NCBI GenBank assembly: GCA_900556555.1
Contig: USPF01000037.1
Span: 1 to 25,036, forward strand
Source of the DNA: an uncultured Blautia sp.
GTDB taxonomy: Bacteria > Bacillota > Clostridia > Lachnospirales > Lachnospiraceae
Direction of reading: 5' to 3'
DNA: 25,036 nt
Position numbers and translations under genes: made by a program. Positions within the stretch are counted from its first letter, which is position 1. Each line of letters opens with the position of its first letter. Shown piece after piece: positions 21,535 through 25,036 of the stretch. Under the pieces are notes generated by a model. The model ran no database searches, was not told where the DNA came from, and saw only the letters and a list, made by a program, of their open reading frames with translations.

Positions 21535-22239
21535 ATGGAAACCTATAACATCTTAATAGTAGATGACGACAGGGAAATTGTAAAGTCTCTTGGAAAACTT
21601 CTGGAATTGGAGGGATATGGGGTTTACAAGGCCTATGACGGTATGGAAGCCATGGAACTTCTGATGCAGAAGAAGATTCATCTTATTCTTCTGGATGTCA
21701 TGATGCCAAAGTTAAATGGACTTGCCGCACTTATGAAAATCCGGGAAAAAAACAACATTCCTATCATTATGTTATCTGCAAAAACAGAAGAAAGCGATAA
21801 GGTACTGGGGCTTTCTATGGGAGCAGATGATTATGTGACAAAGCCTTATAATACAGCAGAACTGATGGCAAGAGTGAAATCTCAGCTTCGCCGGTATTTT
21901 TCTCTTGGTGCTGCGTTGGGAACAGGAAAAGAGGAGGAATTGGTAAACGGAGGACTGGTATTAAACAAAAATAAGAAAAATGTTACCGTAGACGGAGAGG
22001 AAGTGCATTTGACAGCAACGGAATATAAAATTCTGGAGTTGCTTATGAATCATCCGGGATATGTGTTTTCTGCAGAAGAAATCTACGAAAAAGTATGGCA
22101 GGAAGATGCCTACAGTGTAGAAAATACTGTGATGGTACATATCCGGCGTATCAGGGAAAAGATTGAGATTACGCCGAAAAATCCCAAATATTTAAAGGTG
22201 GTGTGGGGTATTGGATATAAAATTGAAAAAGTTAAGTGA
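21535..22239 (+). CDS. OmpR/PhoB-type response regulator
   Basis: A DNA-binding transcription regulator of 234 residues. The receiver domain (3-115) has the acidic pocket DDD (10-12), phospho-acceptor Asp54 in LLDVMMP, Ser81 and Lys103 in TKP. The winged-helix domain (about 133-230) has the LTATEYKILELL helix and the ENTVMVHIRRIREKI recognition helix, ending in VVWGIGYKIE. The ATG at 21535 has AAAGGAA upstream. The kinase gene starts inside its last codons, so the two proteins are a cognate pair. The target genes are not known. Confidence 0.95.
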   Translation: METYNILIVDDDREIVKSLGKLLELEGYGVYKAYDGMEAMELLMQKKIHLILLDVMMPKLNGLAALMKIREKNNIPIIMLSAKTEESDKVLGLSMGADDYVTKPYNTAELMARVKSQLRRYFSLGAALGTGKEEELVNGGLVLNKNKKNVTVDGEEVHLTATEYKILELLMNHPGYVFSAEEIYEKVWQEDAYSVENTVMVHIRRIREKIEITPKNPKYLKVVWGIGYKIEKVK

Positions 22240-23812
22240 AAAACAGGAAAAACGGCTGCTCTGGGCAGCAGGAATGCTGGCACCGGTAGCATTGGCTCTG
22301 GCACTCATGCACTGGAATTACAGCACGGTAGCAAAGGTACACTGGTCCACAATCCAAATTCAATGGTTATCCTATGCGGCATTTGGTGAGACAGTATTTG
22401 CCTTTGTTGCAGGAATCTGGGCAGTTATAAAAGGAAATGCGTACCGGAAACAAGAAATGGCAAAGGAAAAACTAAAGCTCTGCAAAGGAGATAAGATTCC
22501 TGTAGAATTCTATGCCGCAGGTGCTCTGTTTGGCGGGTGGATGACGGTTATGACAAGTGCAGATGTCAGCGGAAAGGATCTGTATGCACTGGGCTGTGTG
22601 GTGGATAATCCCTATTCGATTTTTTTATTTGCAAGTAAGTGCTTTCTATTTTTATTTTTGCTATATGGATGTCTGCTGTTTCTTTACCGTCGCCTGGTTT
22701 TTGGAACGTTTAAAGATACTTCTTATATCTACAAAAGAATCCGGCTTTACAGGGAGAAAACACCTCTGGAGGAACAGATTCATAAGCATCAAAAAGCAGA
22801 ATTTGTCCTGGCAGTAACGGTGCAGAGTGTACTGTCTCTGGTTTTTTTAGTGAATTTTTTACAGTACGGAGATACGGAATTTCTTCCCATAGGAGCAGGA
22901 CTTTTGCTGGTAGATATCATCTTGTTAAGACTTTGGTTTTCTAATCCTTTGACACATGATACGGGACTTTTGGTACAGCAGATTCAGGCTATGTCTGAAG
23001 GAGAATCCATACCTGAAGGATTGCGGCTGACAGAAAAATCCTTTTTGTATGAAACAGACCAGAATCTGGCACATGTGGAAGAAGCCATGAAGAAAAGCGT
23101 GGAAAAACAGATGCAGGCAGAGCGTTTGAAAGTAGATCTTATCACGAATATGTCCCATGATTTGAAGACGCCCCTTACCTCTATGGTGGGATATACGGAT
23201 TTGCTGAAAAAAGAAGAATTGAGTGATGCTGCCAGGGATTATGTGGATGTGATTTCCATGAAGCAGGAACAGCTGAAAAATATGATACAGGACTTGTTTG
23301 ATTTATCGAAAGCTACCAGCAATGTGGAGCAGCTGACCATGGAAGTGTTGGATATGCGGAAACTGCTGGAGCAGACACTGGGGGATATGGAAGATCAGAT
23401 CAAGGCCAGTGAGAACGTGATCCGGACAAATTTTTCCCAGGAACCACTGCTGTTTCTGGGAGATAACAGCAAGATGTACCGGGTGGTACAGAATCTTCTA
23501 GAAAATGCCCTGAAATATTCCCTGGCTGACACCAGAATCTATGTGGAGGCACAAAAGAGTGGAAATAAAATCCGGGCATGCATCAAGAATATTGCTTCTT
23601 ACGAAATGGATTTTGCCCCAGAGGAAATCATGGAGCGTTTTGTCCGGGGGGATAAGGCCAGAACAACCCAGGGACATGGACTAGGTCTTGCCATTTCATC
23701 CAGCTATGTACGGAATATGGGAGGAAGCCTGGAAATTGAGCTTGACGGGGATTTGTTTAAGGTGAAGCTGGAGTTTCCTTATGTTGAGAAACCTCAAAAA
23801 ACAGAAGCATAG
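22211..23812 (+). CDS. Membrane sensor histidine kinase
   Basis: The partner of the regulator upstream. About six hydrophobic segments lie in the first 245 residues (near 17-33, 55-73, 101-115, 136-158, 198-215 and 225-243) with short loops, so it probably senses something in or at the membrane. A linker helix leads to the DHp domain with phospho-acceptor His316 in SHDLKTPLTS. The ATPase domain shows the N box NLLENALKYS (428-437) and the G2 box GHGLGLAI (488-495). TTG at 22211 gives 533 residues; TTG at 22223 is equally possible and would remove four. It overlaps the regulator gene by about 29 bases. Resistance-type VanS kinases share this C-terminal half, but the sensor part is different. 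Confidence 0.92.
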   Translation: MDIKLKKLSEKQEKRLLWAAGMLAPVALALALMHWNYSTVAKVHWSTIQIQWLSYAAFGETVFAFVAGIWAVIKGNAYRKQEMAKEKLKLCKGDKIPVEFYAAGALFGGWMTVMTSADVSGKDLYALGCVVDNPYSIFLFASKCFLFLFLLYGCLLFLYRRLVFGTFKDTSYIYKRIRLYREKTPLEEQIHKHQKAEFVLAVTVQSVLSLVFLVNFLQYGDTEFLPIGAGLLLVDIILLRLWFSNPLTHDTGLLVQQIQAMSEGESIPEGLRLTEKSFLYETDQNLAHVEEAMKKSVEKQMQAERLKVDLITNMSHDLKTPLTSMVGYTDLLKKEELSDAARDYVDVISMKQEQLKNMIQDLFDLSKATSNVEQLTMEVLDMRKLLEQTLGDMEDQIKASENVIRTNFSQEPLLFLGDNSKMYRVVQNLLENALKYSLADTRIYVEAQKSGNKIRACIKNIASYEMDFAPEEIMERFVRGDKARTTQGHGLGLAISSSYVRNMGGSLEIELDGDLFKVKLEFPYVEKPQKTEA

Positions 23813-23893
23813 GTAAGGGGAAAATTTTTGATATACAAAGAAAGGTTGATGATGTAAAATCAGAGATATCTGAAATATTGAAGGAGACAAAAA

Positions 23894-24841
23894 ATGAAGT
23901 ATTATTTCGCCCCTATGGAGGGAATTACAGGATATGTATATCGGGGAATCCACAGGGAATGTTTTCCCGGTATAGATAAATATTTTACCCCGTTTCTCAC
24001 ACCCAGTCAGAAAAAAGCCATGACACCAAGAGAAAATAAGGATGTATTGCCGGAACATAACAAGGATGTACCCTTGGTGCCTCAGATTCTGACGAATTGT
24101 GCAGCGGACTTTATCAAAACAGCAAAAAATCTTCAGGAGTATGGTTATGAAGAAGTAAATCTGAATCTGGGATGCCCTTCTGGAACAGTGGTTTCTAAGA
24201 AAAAAGGTTCTGGATTTCTGGAATTTCCAGAGGAATTAGACCGCTTTCTGGAAGAGGTTTTCGGACAGCTTGATATGAAGATTTCGATTAAAACAAGGAT
24301 CGGAAAATCAGAGCCGGAGGAGTTTGGGCGGTTACTGGAACTATATAATCAATACCCTCTGGAAGAATTAATTATACATCCAAGGGTGCAGATGGATTAT
24401 TATAAAAATACTCCAAGGATGGAGATTTACAAAGCAGCAGAAGCACAGAGTAACCATTCTCTTTGCTATAACGGAGACTTGTTTACAGAGGAACATTACA
24501 AGAGATTTAGGGAACAATTTCCGGATACCGGGGCTGTGATGCTGGGAAGAGGAATGTTAGTAAATCCCGCACTGGTAAGGCAGATACAGGGTCAGGGGGC
24601 ACTTACAAAAGAAGAATTACAGCAGTTTCATGACAGGCTTTGCAGCAAGTATGAGGAAGTGATGTCAGGGGACAATGCAGTTCTTTTTAAAATGAAAGAA
24701 CTGTGGTTTTTTATGGGGAATCTGTTTCCAGACAATAAAAAATATTTAAAAAAGATAAAAAAATCGCAGCATTTAGAAGAGTACAGACAGGCAGCAGAGA
24801 GTTTGTTCAGGGATTTGGAAATGTGCATACCTGGCAAATAA
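23894..24841 (+). CDS. tRNA-dihydrouridine synthase family protein
   Basis: An FMN enzyme that reduces uridine to dihydrouridine in tRNA. The 315-residue protein has the TIM-barrel opening FAPMEGITGYVYR, catalytic Cys94 in NLNLGCPSG, Lys133 in SIKTRIG, the HPR block in LIIHPRVQ, and the FMN phosphate site MLGRGML. The tail is helical. Members of this clostridial branch are shorter than E. coli DusA, and the target position on tRNA cannot be told. The ATG at 23894 has AAGGAG eight bases upstream. It lies 81 bases after the kinase gene with no terminator between, so some co-transcription is likely. Confidence 0.93.
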   Translation: MKYYFAPMEGITGYVYRGIHRECFPGIDKYFTPFLTPSQKKAMTPRENKDVLPEHNKDVPLVPQILTNCAADFIKTAKNLQEYGYEEVNLNLGCPSGTVVSKKKGSGFLEFPEELDRFLEEVFGQLDMKISIKTRIGKSEPEEFGRLLELYNQYPLEELIIHPRVQMDYYKNTPRMEIYKAAEAQSNHSLCYNGDLFTEEHYKRFREQFPDTGAVMLGRGMLVNPALVRQIQGQGALTKEELQQFHDRLCSKYEEVMSGDNAVLFKMKELWFFMGNLFPDNKKYLKKIKKSQHLEEYRQAAESLFRDLEMCIPGK

Positions 24842-24862
24842 CATGGAAAGCCATGTAGAATA

Positions 24863-24893
24863 GGGAGAAGGGCTTGCCCCTTCTCCCCTTTTT
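24863..24893 (+). terminator. Terminator after the dihydrouridine synthase gene
   Basis: GGGAGAAGGG (24863-24872) pairs with CCCTTCTCCC (24878-24887) around the loop CTTGC, followed by Ts at 24889-24893. A separate small hairpin ACATGG/CCATGT (24841-24856) lies just before it. Confidence 0.93.
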
Positions 24894-24944
24894 ATGGTAT
24901 CCTATAGAGTAGGTTTACCCAGAAAAGAAAGGGGAATAAAAATC

Positions 24945-25036
24945 ATGAAGAAATTAAAAGACTTACTGGAGCATTTGGATTATCAGTGCCTCCAGGGTAC
25001 TACAGATAGAAGAAATCATGGAGCGTTCGGCCCGCA
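24945..25036 (+). CDS. Start of a murE-like gene, cut by the window end
   Basis: An ATG with AAAGGGG (24928-24934) ten bases upstream opens a frame that runs off the window after 30 codons. MKKLKDLLEHLDYQCLQGTTD resembles the N-terminus of clostridial MurE (UDP-MurNAc-tripeptide ligase, peptidoglycan precursor synthesis in the cytosol). After TTD the frame reads RRNHGAFGP, which does not look like the hydrophobic strand expected before the family's DSR motif. The fragment is too short for certainty, and another Mur ligase or a frameshifted copy is possible. Confidence 0.5.
   Translation, partial: MKKLKDLLEHLDYQCLQGTTDRRNHGAFGP

Noticed and set aside
1..25036. CRISPR arrays, insertion sequences or toxin-antitoxin pairs
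   Set aside because: I saw no regularly spaced repeats, transposase motifs or small paired genes of that type in any part of the window.

Overview
The window looks like core chromosome of a low-to-moderate GC Gram-positive anaerobe of the class Clostridia, most likely a Lachnospiraceae member (Blautia/Ruminococcus-like). The reasons are strong AGGAGG-type ribosome sites, GTG and TTG starts, the GlpP-linked anaerobic glycerol-3-phosphate (G3P) dehydrogenase genes, L,D-transpeptidase and Cpl-7 cell-wall genes, and a DUF5685/J-protein pair that I associate with this family. No mobile element, CRISPR array or phage structural gene is visible. Every stretch without a gene is shorter than about 210 bases.

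Layout. (1) 1-2815: the 3' part of a tRNA-Trp with its terminator, a GH25 lysozyme with two Cpl-7 repeats and a LysM domain, and an L,D-transpeptidase. (2) 2842-10449: a long rightward run. It begins with glpP (G3P-responsive antiterminator) behind a structured leader. A second related leader-terminator follows, then three genes of a flavin/Fe-S anaerobic G3P dehydrogenase, an HAD-IIA phosphatase, sfsA, mutY and a family 2 glycosyltransferase, closed by a two-way terminator. (3) 10428-13885, leftward: a PAP2-type membrane enzyme, a membrane-anchored glycerophosphodiesterase, a diacylglycerol-kinase-type lipid kinase with a possible switchable leader, and an Amidase_3-SPOR hydrolase. (4) 14049-18434: a membrane protein of unknown function, modABC molybdate transport, and a molybdopterin-binding (MoeA/MoCF) protein with a cysteine tail. 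(5) 18440-19141, leftward: a small alarmone synthetase (RelQ type). (6) 19350-21432: three overlapping genes, namely DUF5685, a J-domain/TPR protein with a Cys-rich tail, and a multi-pass membrane protein. (7) 21494-24893: an OmpR-type response regulator, its histidine kinase and a tRNA-dihydrouridine synthase. (8) The window ends in the start of a murE-like gene.

How it fits together. Blocks 2 and 3 share a lipid and G3P theme. GlpP with two leader elements would switch on G3P oxidation. GDPD can supply G3P from glycerophosphodiesters, and the HAD enzyme could remove phosphate from G3P or a related compound. No glpK or glpF lies in the window. Blocks 1, 3 and 8 carry peptidoglycan genes. Block 4 is molybdate uptake coupled to cofactor handling, with no molybdoenzyme present.

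The most interesting candidates are the DUF5685/J-protein/membrane-protein trio, the repeated GlpP leader element (an 11-base identity at 2890 and 3562), and the three-segment alternative-hairpin leader in front of the lipid kinase (12964-13025, minus strand).
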